NCBI RefSeq assembly: GCF_051014445.1
Contig: NC_135144.1
Span: 5,580,001 to 5,644,000, forward strand
Direction: 5' to 3'
Length of the DNA stretch: 64,000 bases
DNA from: Colletes latitarsis
Taxonomy: Eukaryota > Arthropoda > Insecta > Hymenoptera > Colletidae
The notes under the pieces are model-generated. The model was given only the letters and a program-made list of their open reading frames with translations, was not told the origin of the DNA and ran no database searches. This document shows, piece after piece, positions 22,752-33,117 of the stretch. The translations under genes and the position numbers were made by a program. Every line of letters begins with the position of its first letter. The first letter of the stretch is position 1.

Positions 22752-24574
22752 CAGGGTGGGGTAGTAACTATTAGCACCTCAGATATCTTCGAAACTATAA
22801 GTTTCACAGAAATATTTGCTAAAGTAAATTGCACAGTACGAAGGGCACTACTGGGTGGCAATAATAGTTTTTTTGCAGGTGGAGGTACTTCGGACATTTG
22901 AAGGTCACATCCATTTTTTTAAATGGATCGGTATGTTTTTGCTTTCGTATCACGATAGAGGATCTTAAAACGAGTTCAACGACCTATTACACAAGGTCAT
23001 TGAAGGTCATAGAAAGTAGAGAAAGGCGATAATACTTACGGTTTTGGTAGTAAATGAAACATGTTTATAGTAGGTGTTCGAAATGATGACCATCACTGTC
23101 AATGCACCGTTGGATTCTTTTTACGATTGATTGACTTGCAAGTCTTACAGTGTCAGAACTTATTGACGCATAATAATAATTCGCTGTTGCATGTCGTAAG
23201 GAGTAGTTGGTACTTCTTTGTACACTTTCACTTTCAGTGTTCCCCACAGAAAAAAATCTAGAAGTGTTAAGTCTGGTGAACGAGCTGGCCACGATATTGG
23301 ACCACCGCATCCAATCCAGCGATTTCGAAATTTTTCATCAAGTTCCCTTCGTGCAATCGATGAATAATGTGCTGGGCATCCATCATGTTGATACCACATG
23401 GTTTGTCGTGTCAGTAAAGGTAACTCTTCTAGCAAAAGACCCAATGTATCCTTAATAAAATTAGCATAGACGTTGCCATTCAAATTTCCATTGATAAAAT
23501 AAGGTCCAATAATTTGATCACCTATGATACCGCACCATACATTCACAGACCATTGTTTTTGATGTTCAACCTGTCGCAACCAATGTGGATTTTCCGCTGC
23601 CCATAAATGCATGTTATGTAAATTAACATTCCCGTGATTTGTGAATGTTGCTTCATCAGTAAATAAGACGGTATTAAAAAAAAGCTCATTGTTTTGAATC
23701 TGACGTATAGCCCATCGACAAAACTCAACGCGATTTATGAAGTCGTTCCCATGCAATTCTTGGTGAAGACTAACGTGATACGGATGAAATCTGTGACGAT
23801 GCAAAATTGCGAAGTACGCTCCTCCTACTAATGCCAGATTCGCGTTCAATTTGTCGCGAACTAATATGAGAATTTCTAGACACACTAGCGAGCACGCCGA
23901 TTTCCATTTCTTCGTTAATTACTCGTTTCTGGCGTTCACTTGTACGAACACTTAAACTACCGGTTTGCCTAAGTTTATCATACACATTTTTAAATGTTTG
24001 ACGCGATGGCTGAGACCGATGTGGATATCGTTCAGCATACAAGTTTTTCGCCCTTACAGAATTTTGTTGGCATTCGCCATAAATAAGAAGCACATCAACC
24101 TGCTCTTCAAACGAATACATCGTGCCGGATTGACCGATTTATCGATACTAATCTTATGATGTTTATCTTACTCTGCAAACTATTAAAATGTCCTTCAAGC
24201 AGTGTTTATTCTCAGTGAAGTAAACGGTAAGCATTACGCATTCCTCTACTGTTGACAATACGTATGTTTCATTTACTACCAAAACCGTAAGTATTATCGC
24301 CTTTCTCTACTTTCTATGACCTTCAATGACCTTGTGCAATAGGTCGTTGAACTCATTTTAAGATCCTCTATCGTGATACGGAAGCAAAAACATACCGATC
24401 CATTTAAAAAAATGGATGTGACCTTCAAATGTCCGAAGTACCTCCACCTGCAAAAAAACTATTATCGCCACCCAATAGCGCCCTTCGTACTGTGCAATTT
24501 GCTTTAGCAAACATTTCTGTGAAACTTATAGTTTCCAAGATATCTGAGGTGCTAATAGTTACTGCCCCACTCTG
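22752..24574 (-). mobile_element. DD41D Tc1/mariner-superfamily transposon, copy 1 (nearly complete)
   Basis: The element starts CAGGGTGGGGTAGTAACT and ends AGTTACTGCCCCACTCTG, with TA on both sides (22750-22751 and 24575-24576). The terminal repeats are unusually long, about 315 bp. They are near-perfect inverses and include TCATTTACTACCAAAACCG or its inverse. The transposase is on the minus strand between them. Length is 1.82 kb. The outermost 7 bp (CAGGGTG) equal the outermost 7 bp of FB1. Confidence 0.9.
23065..24120 (-). pseudogene. DD41D (rosa/Visitor-like) transposase, two frameshifts
   Basis: ATG 24120 opens MYSFEEQVDVLLIYGECQ, the DUF4817-type helix-turn-helix, followed by a second DNA-binding region with RNSHISSRQIERESGI. 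The frame breaks near 23815. The catalytic part resumes with LHRHRFHPYH, VLFTDEATF (first Asp), MWYQHDGCPAHY (second Asp) and WPARSPDLTLLDFFLWG (third Asp). There are 41 residues between the second and third Asp, which defines DD41D, the spacing known from rosa-type elements. A second shift follows DMQQRI near 23165. The frame then continues to DGHHFEHLL and a stop at about 23065. The same second shift occurs in copy 2, so either it predates both or the protein really ends at IIIMRQ. It is inactive at least through the first break. Confidence 0.8.
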
Positions 24575-24578
24575 TATA

Positions 24579-24990
24579 TAGTCCGGGCCACAATATAGCG
24601 AGGTCGTAAACTCGAGTGGTTGTCAAAGTTTACACGTTTCAGCTCCCGAAACAAGTGAATTAACAGAAATATAAGTAGCTAAGGGCCTTAGACCATAGTC
24701 AGGACCGTACGAAGAAATATTTTATCTAGTGTCGCCATTTTTAAAAAGCCATTTTTAGAGGTATCGTAACAGGTAAAAGTCTTACTCAAGTTTTTAATAT
24801 CTTAATTTACCTGCTTATAATATATGCATCTAGAAAATGAAAAAAGGTAGTGCAGTTACGGACACAAAAAAACATTCAGAAAGGCACCCTCAAACAAGAT
24901 GTCATGTACGGCCCTAAATGCCGCAGCAGGAGTCGGTCCCAACCCTCAAGAGTTTAGTTTATGACCTCGCTATATTTTGGCCCGGACTAT
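24579..24990. mobile_element. 0.41-kb MITE with TAGTCCGGGCC ends
   Basis: The left end reads TAGTCCGGGCCACAATATAG and the right end is the inverse (CTATATTTTGGCCCGGACTA), with about 40 bp of near-perfect inverted repeat. TA or TATA flanks both sides. It abuts the right end of DD41D copy 1, so the two share or adjoin a TA target. Noncoding. Confidence 0.75.
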
Positions 24991-25523
24991 ACTAGAAATT
25001 GAGCCCTTACAGTGGCGGGGTATTACCATATAAGCCAATAAAAATTGGGCCGGGTGTTCACATACGGCATGAGTCAACCCCGTTCGAGGGGTTGTACGCT
25101 AGATGATCGGGCCAACGCCCAAGCCACCAAACGTTTCGGTCCCATACATGAGTGATATGTAACACTATTGAGTCTTAACGTTCAAGGAACGACAGAGAGA
25201 AGTAGCACGGTGAAATTAGTCAAGTGGGTAAATACAGTAAGGTTGTCGTTTGAATATACGGTTTTTTAAAGCACATAATCTAATTAAACGGGTATCCGTA
25301 TGTAAAGAGCGTGTTGAAACGGGCGACAGAAACCTTATACGAGATAAATACGATGGTATTGTTCGAGCGACGTTCAATAAGTGATGAGAACTGAAATGCA
25401 GTTCGTATACAATGCAATTTTTATAATGGAAACTGTATGAAATAATATAGTTTAAAATGTTCTAGAACATTCTTAATCTATCTTTCCCCAGTTCCTTGGT
25501 AGTCTAGTGGAGTTCAGAGTATA
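24991..25523. other. unannotated DNA, partly GC-richer
   Basis: The first 200 bp are GC-richer and rich in short inverted words. No gene, RNA or repeat family is recognised. Confidence 0.3.
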
Positions 25524-26702
25524 CAGGGTGTTTGGCCACCCCTGGGAAAAATTTTAATAGAGGATTTTAGAGGCCAAAATAAGACGAAAATCAAGAATAC
25601 CAATTTGCTGATGGAGGCTTCGTTAAAAAGTTATTAACAATTAAATTCAAAAATTTCAAATCGTTCTGGAAAAATTATTTTCGGTTGCGGGGGTCAATTA
25701 CAATCATTTTTGATGAATACACATACTTCCGAAATCCTACCCATTTTCGAGAAAAAAATTAGAGTAAGTGCTGAAAGTTTTGGGTGGGAAAAGACTTTCG
25801 AATCGTCTTGGAAAAATTATTTTTAGTTGCAGGGATCAATTGCAAGTATTTTTGGTCAACAGACATGCCCCCGAAATCCTACTGAGTTTCGAGAAAAAAA
25901 TTCCTTACCGAAAATATAATTTCTGGCCAGAAATGGCTGCCCGAATTTTCATGCGAATCTTTAAAACGTCATAACTTCTAAATGGATTGGACGATTTTAA
26001 TGTTTAAAAAAGCAAACTACGCGTATTTTGGTGGAGAATATGTACAAATCGCAAAAATGTTCGAAAAGTTGGTCCTTGACCCCGCAAAATGAGAAAAACC
26101 CCATAAAAATGGTCCAATTTTCAAACAACCATAACTCCTATAATTGTGAATGTATTTTAATGAAACTTTTTTCTGAAGTAGAGCTCGTAGGTACCTACAA
26201 AAAAGTATTAGACAACTTTTCTGTAGGGCGTCAAACAAAATTACTAAAAATGAAAAAGGAATTTTTAAGAAAAATCGACCAGGGGTAGCTGCCTAAATTT
26301 TTCGACGAAAAAAAAACTTTTAATTAATTCTGAAAAAATTATTTTTCGTTGCGGGGGTCAATTACAATCATTTTTGGTGAATAGACATACCCCCGAAATT
26401 CTACCCACTTTCTAGAAAAAAATTCAAGAAGGTGTGAAATTTTTCACGGAAAAAAAAATTTCAAAACGTTTTGGAAAAATTATTTTCAGTTGCGGGGGTC
26501 AATTAGAATTAGTTTTGGTCAATAGACATACCCCCGAAATCTTGCGCATTTTCGAGGAAAAAATTCAACACAGTCAGAACTTTAAACGTTAATAACTGTT
26601 TAACGAAGCCTTCATCAACAAATTGATATTCTTGATTTTCGTCTTATTTTGGCCTCTAGAATCCCCCATTAAAATTTTCCCCAGGGGTGGCCGAACACCC
26701 TG
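25524..26702. mobile_element. FB1 element, copy 8 (1.18 kb, well preserved)
   Basis: The ends are CAGGGTGTTTGGCCACCC and GGCCGAACACCCTG. The order is terminal repeat, two subunits, core module (about 25870-26290), two subunits, terminal repeat. Subunit orientation is opposite to copy 4. Its core holds the clearest version of the recurring open frame. Confidence 0.9.
26028..26288 (+). other. recurrent open frame in the FB1 core (doubtful protein)
   Basis: This 86-codon frame (MVENMYKSQK... through VELVGTYKKVLDNFSVGRQT) is the best copy of a frame found, with changes, at 9061-9321, 14321-14545, 39816-40001, 52274-52552 and 57064-57357. It is lysine- and asparagine-rich, with no transmembrane segment or known domain. 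The opposite strand is also open here (26017-26238), as expected of stop-poor AT-rich DNA, so coding is unproven. Comparing silent and replacement changes among the copies would decide. Confidence 0.25.
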
Positions 26703-26704
26703 TA

Positions 26705-26845
26705 TAGACTTAATTTTTTCATCCAACCATATAGAGTAACTCCTGTAATATAATCTACAATATTTTTTATATAATAATTACTTACTATTTATCACAAAAT
26801 AGTAATTATTTAATAATAGTCAAGTCACATCGTACAGTGTGCAAA
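26705..26845. repeat. third copy of a segment from the 35-42 kb inverted duplication
   Basis: GACTTAATTTTTTCATCC and the following 140 bp match 35630-35765 and, inverted, 41465-41605, including ATAATAATTACTTACTATTT-like text. Similarity stops near the word AAGTCAC. FB1 copy 8 sits directly at its left edge. Confidence 0.65.
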
Positions 26846-26849
26846 AATG

Positions 26850-27185
26850 GTCATAACGCGGACAAAATATGAAATCAATCTTTGATTTGTACGAAAATTA
26901 GTACATTAGGGTTTCTGGGGTTGCTGATTACGAATCTAATGTTAAATTAATGTTTGAATTAATCGTTCATCAATCAAAAATATTTTCAATATAAAATAAT
27001 GAATTTTTTAATTTGTTATTAATAGTTTAAGATATTATTGCACAATATAATACAATTGAGAAACAAACAGTATATTGAAAAACTAAAACTATAATATTTA
27101 TAATTTATTTGCTTAAACCATAACTATGTAGAACAGGTATTGTTTAATGTATAAAATATATGTATATAAAAGACACATTTACATA
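26850..27185. other. unannotated AT-rich DNA
   Basis: Very AT-rich with no recognisable feature. Confidence 0.3.
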
Positions 27186-27592
27186 CAGGGTGTTCGACCA
27201 CACCTGGGAAAAATTTTAATGGGAGATTCTAGAGGCCAAAATAATATGAAAATCAAGAATACCAATTTGTAGTTTGAGGCTTCGTTAAAAAGTTATTAAC
27301 GTTTAAAGTTCCGCCTGTAGGATAGCAACTTGCGAATAGCTGCGCACCCATAATTGTGGTTCTCACTCAGTATGAGAGACTCTACTTACTGACAACTTTA
27401 TAGTTTTCTGAGAGAGAGCCACTATCGCGCGACCGCAGCTGTTCGCAGATTGCCATTCTACAGGCGGAACTTTAAACGTTAATAACTTTTTAACGAAGCT
27501 TCCATCAGCAAATTGGTATTCTTGATTTTCGTCTTATTTTGATCTCTAGAATCGTCCATTAAAATATTTCCCAGGAGTGGCCGAACATCCTG
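27186..27592. mobile_element. FB1 element, copy 9, with a GC-richer palindromic centre
   Basis: The ends are CAGGGTGTTCGACCACAC and GGCCGAACATCCTG. The centre differs from all other copies. At 27315-27463, CTGTAGGATAGCAACTTGCG pairs with an inverted copy ending GCCATTCTACAG. The whole element can therefore fold as one nearly continuous hairpin with arms of about 160 bp. The centre may be a nested MITE or an alternative core. Confidence 0.8.
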
Positions 27593-27720
27593 TATATTTA
27601 TTATACATAAAATACATATTAATGAATAATTTCTTTTCTTTATCCAATAATTAATAAATATTTACATATTAGATTAGTATTTATTAATCTGTAGATAATA
27701 AATCTAATGTATCATAGAGA

Positions 27721-28081
27721 GATGACTTGTTGGCCAGGCACGCCAATTGGCCATAGCGTAATAGCGACGCCTGCTCTCTCACGCATTGTCATTATTGGCT
27801 GAGCTGCTTACAACTACAATTCCATCGCGTGACAAAGAACACAAACGAAACGTATAGAGACAGAGTAGTATAAGACAAGACTGAGGTACATTGGCGTAAC
27901 CATACGCTCAGAATACTAGCTATGAATAGAACAAATATGTATCTCTCGTGATTATGGAGATCCTACTATTATGTAGCGTGACGACAGAGCGGGACTCTCT
28001 AGTGGGAATAAGGCGTTGGGAAGACCTTTTCTTGTTGCCCTTGCCCCGTTTAGTTTGTAGGTGTCTAGCCAACAAGTCATC
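27721..28081 (-). mobile_element. 0.36-kb MITE with GATGACTTG ends, copy 2
   Basis: Inverted copy of 22275-22630. The ends GATGACTTGTTGGCCAGGC and GCCAACAAGTCATC are better matched than in copy 1. It lies 75 bp before the left end of DD41D copy 2. Confidence 0.75.
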
Positions 28082-28504
28082 TTTCTATGGTATATAGATT
28101 GGGATATACTAGATGATTATGTTTAAAGTTGTGTTTGTTTAATAGTAAAAATATACAGGGTGGAACAATAACTATTAGTACCTGAGATATTTCGGAAACT
28201 ATAAGTTTCACAGAAATATTCGTTGAAATAAAATTGCACAGTACGAAGGGGGCAATCCGGTGGCGATAATAGTTTTTTTGCTGGTGGAGGCACTTCGGAC
28301 ATTTGAAAGTCACCACCATTTTTTTAAATGGATCGGTATGTTCTTGCTTCCGTATCATGATAGAGGATCTTAAAACGAGTTCAACTACCTATTACATAAG
28401 GTCATTGAAGGTCATAGAAAGTAGAGAAAGGCGATAATACTTACGGTTTTGGTAGTAAACGAAACATACGTATTGTAAACAGTAGGGGAGGGCGTAATGC
28501 TTAC

Positions 28505-29726
28505 GTAAGGGCGAAAAATTTGTATGCTGAGCGATATCCACATTGGTCTCAGCCTTCACGTCAAACATTTAAAAATGTGTGTGATAAACTTAGGCAAACT
28601 GGTAGTTTAAGTATTCGTAAAAGTGAACGCCAGAAACGAGTAATTAACGAAGAAATGGAAATCGGCGTGCTCGCTAGTGTGTCTAGAAATTCTCATATTA
28701 GTTCGCGACAAATTGAACGCGAATCTGGCATTAGTAGGAGGAGCATACTTCGCATTTTGCACCGTTACAAATTTCATCCGTAACATGTTAGTCTTCACCA
28801 AGAATTGCATGGGAACGACTTCATGAATTGCGTTGAGTTTTATCGATGGGCTAAATGTCAGATTCAAAATGTGGCGTCGCCTCTCATACTCGTCACCAGA
28901 GGGGTCGCGCTGTCACAAGCGCTCAATCGACCCCTCGGTTGCTATACATATACACATTCCTCGATCAACTTCCCAATATCCCAGTCGTCTAAGGCAGGGC
29001 CTGCTAAAAAGCCTTACTAATGAGTCCACTAGTCCTAACTCCTTTCTTTTTCTTTCCTCCTACGATTCCCACGAGTTCCTATCCGCAGTAAAATAGCGCC
29101 AAAAGAAACAATGAGTCTTTTCTTAATACCGTCTTATTTACTGATGAAGCAACATTCACAAATCACGGGAATGTTAATTTGCATATCATGCATTTATGGG
29201 CAGCGGAAAATCCACATTGGCTGCGACAAGTTGAACATCAAAAACAATGGTCTGTGAATGTATAGTGCGGTGTCATAGGTGATAAAATTATTGGTCCTTA
29301 TTTTACAATGGAAATTTGAATGGCAACATCTATGTTAATTTTATTAAGGATACATTGGGTCTTTTGCTAGAAGAGTTACCTTTATTTACACGACAAACCA
29401 TGTGGTATCAACATGATGGATGCCCAGCACATTATTCATCGATTGCACGAAGGGAACTTGATGAAAAATTTCGAAATCGCTGGATTGGATGCGGTGGTCC
29501 AATATCGTGGCCAGCTCGTTCACCAGACTTAACACTTCTAGATTTTTTTCTGTGGGGAACACTGAAAGTGAAAGTGTACAAAGAAGTACCAACTACTCCT
29601 TACGACATGCAACAGCGAATTATTATTATGCGTCAATAAGTTCTGACACTGTAAGACTTGCAAGTCAATAAATCGTAAAAAGAATCCAATGATGCATTAA
29701 CAGTGATGGTCATCATTTCGAACACC
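28505..29726 (+). pseudogene. DD41D transposase, copy 2 (start deleted, disrupted)
   Basis: The frame begins mid-HTH with VRAKNLYAERYPHWSQPS and runs through RNSHISSRQIERESGI to a break near 28783. The LTR-like insert then splits it after the residues QIQN. The catalytic half resumes near 29110. A Trp codon has become TAG at 29263-29265 (VNV-stop-CG, Trp in copy 1), and a frameshift follows near 29300. The second and third Asp survive (YQHDGCPAHY; ARSPDLTLLDFF), 41 residues apart. The end, DGHHFEHLL, is interrupted by the mariner. Confidence 0.75.
28869..29108 (+). mobile_element. 240-bp LTR-like insert in DD41D copy 2
   Basis: The insert starts TGTGGCGTCGCCTCTCATAC and is absent from copy 1, where the flanking words TTCAAAA and CAATGAG are joined. 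A second, partial copy lies at 14723-14798. TGT at the start suggests a solo LTR. The other end (AAAAGAAA, or AAAAGAAACA if two more bases are counted) and the lack of a clear target duplication leave this open. Confidence 0.5.
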
Positions 29727-29731
29727 TACTA

Positions 29732-30978
29732 TTGGTTGTAAAGTATGAAATGGAGCAAACTTCATGTTATTTATTTTAATCGCACACAACCTCATTTAGA
29801 CGCCGTATTTTGGCATAATTTGTTTTTCGTGTGAAAGGTACATCTTTTCCTCTTTCTAATTCATATTTCAGTTTGAAAAAATTTGCAATAGTTTTTTTGT
29901 ATAGGCAATTAAGTGAGACTATGGAGACAAGCGAAATTCGTGTGTTGATGAAGTATGAGTTCCACCGTGGAGCCACAACACGGCAGGCAGTCGCCAATAT
30001 CAATAGTGTGTTCGGTATTCAAGTGACTACAAACGCGACTGTAGCTCGTTGGTTTAAAAAATTTCGTTCGAGAGATTTCGACCTGTCTAATGAACCACGT
30101 GGTCGACCCAGGACTCAGGTGGATAATGTCGTCCTGAAAGCCATTGTGGATGCGAATCCCAGCCAAAGTGCACGTGAATTATCATTAATGTACAATGTAT
30201 CAAAGCAAACAATCTTGACTCATTTGGCACAAATCGGTAAAGTGAAAAAGCTGGACAAGTGGATACCGCATGAATTGACCGATGCACAGAAGGAACGAAG
30301 ACTCGACGTATGTCTTTCTCTTCTTTCTCGCAGCAAAGCCGAATCATTTCTCCGATAATCGTAAGCGTTCATCGCAATGGTTGGACAAACATGAACCACC
30401 AAAACACTGTTCGAAACGAGACATCCACCAGAAGAAGCTGATGGTCACTGTTTGGTGGTCTGGCTCAGGTGTCATCCACCACAGCTTTATGGAACCTGGC
30501 CAATCGATCACGGCGGATGTCTACTGTTATTAACTAGACGAAATGATGAGAAATCTTGCGATTAAACAGCCAAAATTAGTTAATCGGATGACTCCAATCC
30601 TCCTGCACGACAACGCTCGACTACATGCCGCACGAATGACCGTGTCAAAGCTACAGGAGTTGAAGTTGGAAACTCTCCGTCACCCACCGTACTCACCAGA
30701 CCTTGCCCCACTGACTATCATTTCTTTCAAAATTTAAACAACTTTTTATCTGGAAAAAAATTCAATTCCGCACAGGCTGTCAAAATGGCGTTTCAAGAGT
30801 TCATCGACTCCCGTGATCCAGGCTTCTACAGCAAAGGAATAAATGAGTTACCTCTAAAATGGCAAAAGTGTATCGATAATATGGGTGCATACTTTGATTA
30901 AAAATAAAAAGTTTTTATTGGAAAAAAATCGAATTCAATTATGTGCATTTTTTGCTCCATTTCATACTTGACGACCAA
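29732..30978 (+). mobile_element. mariner (DD34D) element, 1247 bp
   Basis: The ends are TTGGTTGTAAAGTATGAAAT and the inverse ATTTCATACTTGACGACCAA, flanked by TA (29730-29731 and 30979-30980). Length is typical of mariner. The empty site is visible in DD41D copy 1, where CACCTACTATAAAC is uninterrupted. Insertion hit the TA just before the transposase stop codon. Confidence 0.92.
29921..30901 (+). pseudogene. mariner transposase (cecropia/Hsmar1-like by eye), inactivated
   Basis: ATG 29921 opens METSEIRVLMKYEFHRGA (first HTH), followed by RGRPRTQVD, VSKQTILTHL (second HTH) and the WIPHELTDAQ motif. About 13 codons containing the first catalytic Asp (normally in a DEKW context) are deleted between SRSKAESFL and DNRKRSSQW. 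A Gln codon has become TAA before LDEMMRNLAI. The second Asp is in LLHDNARLHA and the third, after a one-base loss near 30708, in PDLAP-x-DYHFF, 34 residues on. The C-terminus CIDNMGAYFD ends at TAA 30901. Subfamily placement is from motif memory only. Confidence 0.82.
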
Positions 30979-31186
30979 TATAAACGTATGTTTCATTTAC
31001 TACCAAAACCGTAAGTATTATCGCTTTTCTCTATTTGCTATAACCTTCAATGACCTTATATAATAGGTCGTTGAACTCGTTTTAGGATTCTCTGTCATGA
31101 TACGGAAGCAAAAACATACCGATCCATATAAAAAAATGGTGGTGACTTTCAAATGTTCGAAGTGCCTCCAGCTGCAAAAAAAAAAC

Positions 31187-31901
31187 GGTAATTGTTTAGA
31201 AGTTTGCCCTCCTCACCGATTTTTGTGACATTGAAATATCTTGTCAAGGTCATCATTCTGAACAACTTTTCCCTATACATATTGTCGCTACTCGCCTTAG
31301 TTTTCGAGATATATTATATTAAAAATGGGTATCGGTATTAGTTAGTGTAGTTGTTAGGGGTGTTTGGGGGGCGCTGCCCCCTAGTCAGCAAAACGAATTG
31401 ATAATTATGCAGACGATTGACGACCTCGCCGATTCTGATGACCTTGAAATATGTTGTCAAGGTTACTATTCTGAACAACTTTCTCCTATACATGTTACTG
31501 CCCCTTGGTCTTCGTTTTTCAAATAATAGCAAAAATAATTTTATTGCCGACATTCACCGACTGTCGGTTCAAGTCCACAGTTTCAGACATTTTTTTTCCT
31601 GCAACAAAAAACAAAAATATGGAACTTTGTTCCATGAGCCCTGCGGAGCAATAAGTAAAACATCCCTTACGACTTGAACAGTAACAAATTAAATTCGTTT
31701 TGCTGACTGGGAGGCTGCGACCCCCAGACCCCCCAACTACACTAACTAATACTGATACCCATTTTTAATATAATATATCTCGAAAACTAAAGCTGAGTGG
31801 CGGTAACATGTATAGGGAAAAGTTGTTCAGAATAGTGACCTTGATAATATATTTCAAGGTCATTGATATTGACGAGGAAGGTAAACTTCTAAATAATTAC
31901 C
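31187..31901. mobile_element. MULE-like nonautonomous element with long inverted repeats
   Basis: It starts GGTAATTGTTTAGAAGTTTG and ends with the inverse, CAAACTTCTAAATAATTACC. Long terminal repeats of about 190 bp include GGGTATCGGTATTAGTTAGT or its relative. A 9-bp direct repeat AAAAAAAAC flanks both sides, against a single copy in the matching site of DD41D copy 1. A 9-bp duplication with long terminal repeats is typical of Mutator-like elements. A third partial copy of the terminal repeat lies inside (about 31415-31520). Noncoding. Confidence 0.65.
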
Positions 31902-32029
31902 AAAAAAAACTATTATCGCCAATGGATGGCTCCCCTCGTACTGTGCAATTTTATTTCAGCAAATATTTCTGTGAAACTTATAGTTTCCGAGATATCTGGG
32001 GTGCTAATAGTTATTGTCCCACCCTGTAT

Positions 32030-33117
32030 ATCTTATGTTCTGCATCCATACATACGACACACAAAATTGTTGTTAAAAATGACAAAGAAGAAAGTATCAT
32101 TTCAGATTGGAAAAGTTGAAAGTAAGGAGTAAGTTAAGTTAAAATAAATGAAAGAAGAAACAGCATAGTTTAGGAAATAGATTAAATTAAATAAGAATCA
32201 AAAGATTCGATAGACGAAAAGGAAACAATTCCTTTGAGCGTTTAGTTTGTCAAATTCTAAAAGTTTCTAGCCGTTCGATAAGTACTATAATTTTTTATTT
32301 CAGTTAACAGTTTTGGGTGAATTTTAACAAATTTTAGGAACTTTGAAGTTTTATAATTTTTTAGGAGTATCAGAACGATGAAATGAATTTGTTTGTATAA
32401 TTTTAATCTACTTTTTGCACAAAATATTTGTTTTGTCTGTTTTTATAATTTCCAACAATTAATAAGTTGTGGATAAAATATTAAGTTTTGATCATATTTT
32501 GAATCAAACGAGTATTTCAAGATGGAAGAACCTTGAGGTTTCAGACGCCAAACGGTCTGTTGCTTACGTTGCTCGAACGGAACGATGTAATGCAACACCT
32601 TCTTTGAAGTAGGTACTTTTTGCTGATTGATTAACGGAATAGCTGGTACCTTTTTACGTAAGTAATTTATTCGCAGGATAACGCTATAAATACGCGAAAG
32701 AGAGTGCAAACAACTTATTCTTAGGAAAAACGGAGTTTTGTACGCATTTCACCAAATAGCCTGCAACTTAATCGTCGAGCGTCCTTCGTGTTCCGTTCAC
32801 TGATTTCGCAATGATTATTTCTGAGAAATTATTAACTCGGCTTTCGTGCACCTAACAAGTGAGAAACATCCTCGGAGAAAATGAAATTACTGATTGCAGG
32901 TGCGATAATTGCCGGAAGCACGAGCACCTGCGATTCGACGAAAATACCATTGAGGTATTGAAATTCGTATTCTCGAACAGGAAATTGAATTCAGTTCATA
33001 TAAATCAAGTAGTTTAAATTGCATTTTATTTCATTAGATATTTATTTACTTGAAATTTTACGAAATTCGTTTAATGACAAATTATTGTAACATCAAGAAC
33101 GACACTAAGAAATGTGT
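32030..33117. other. unannotated AT-rich DNA
   Basis: No convincing gene, RNA or repeat. An 88-codon minus-strand frame (32443-32709) has no recognisable motif. Confidence 0.3.

Larger units (their letters stand above)
28156..32026 (+). mobile_element. DD41D transposon, copy 2, with three nested insertions
   Basis: The left end CAGGGTGGAACAATAACT and right end TTATTGTCCCACCCTG match copy 1 and are flanked by TA. Relative to copy 1 it has lost about 180 bp near 28504, including the start codon. It carries an LTR-like insert at 28869-29108, a mariner at 29732-30978 and a MULE-like element at 31187-31901. Because copy 1 lacks all three, each empty site can be read directly. Confidence 0.88.

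Noticed and set aside
22275..28100. Inverted segmental duplication joining the 0.36-kb MITE and DD41D
   Set aside because: Both pairs are inverted relative to each other, but the order MITE then DD41D is the same at both loci. A true inversion would reverse the order, so these look like independent insertions.
31540..31590. tRNA-like T-arm (GGTTCAAGTCC) suggesting a SINE
   Set aside because: No matching A box, acceptor stem or poly(A)-type tail; the T-stem pairs poorly.
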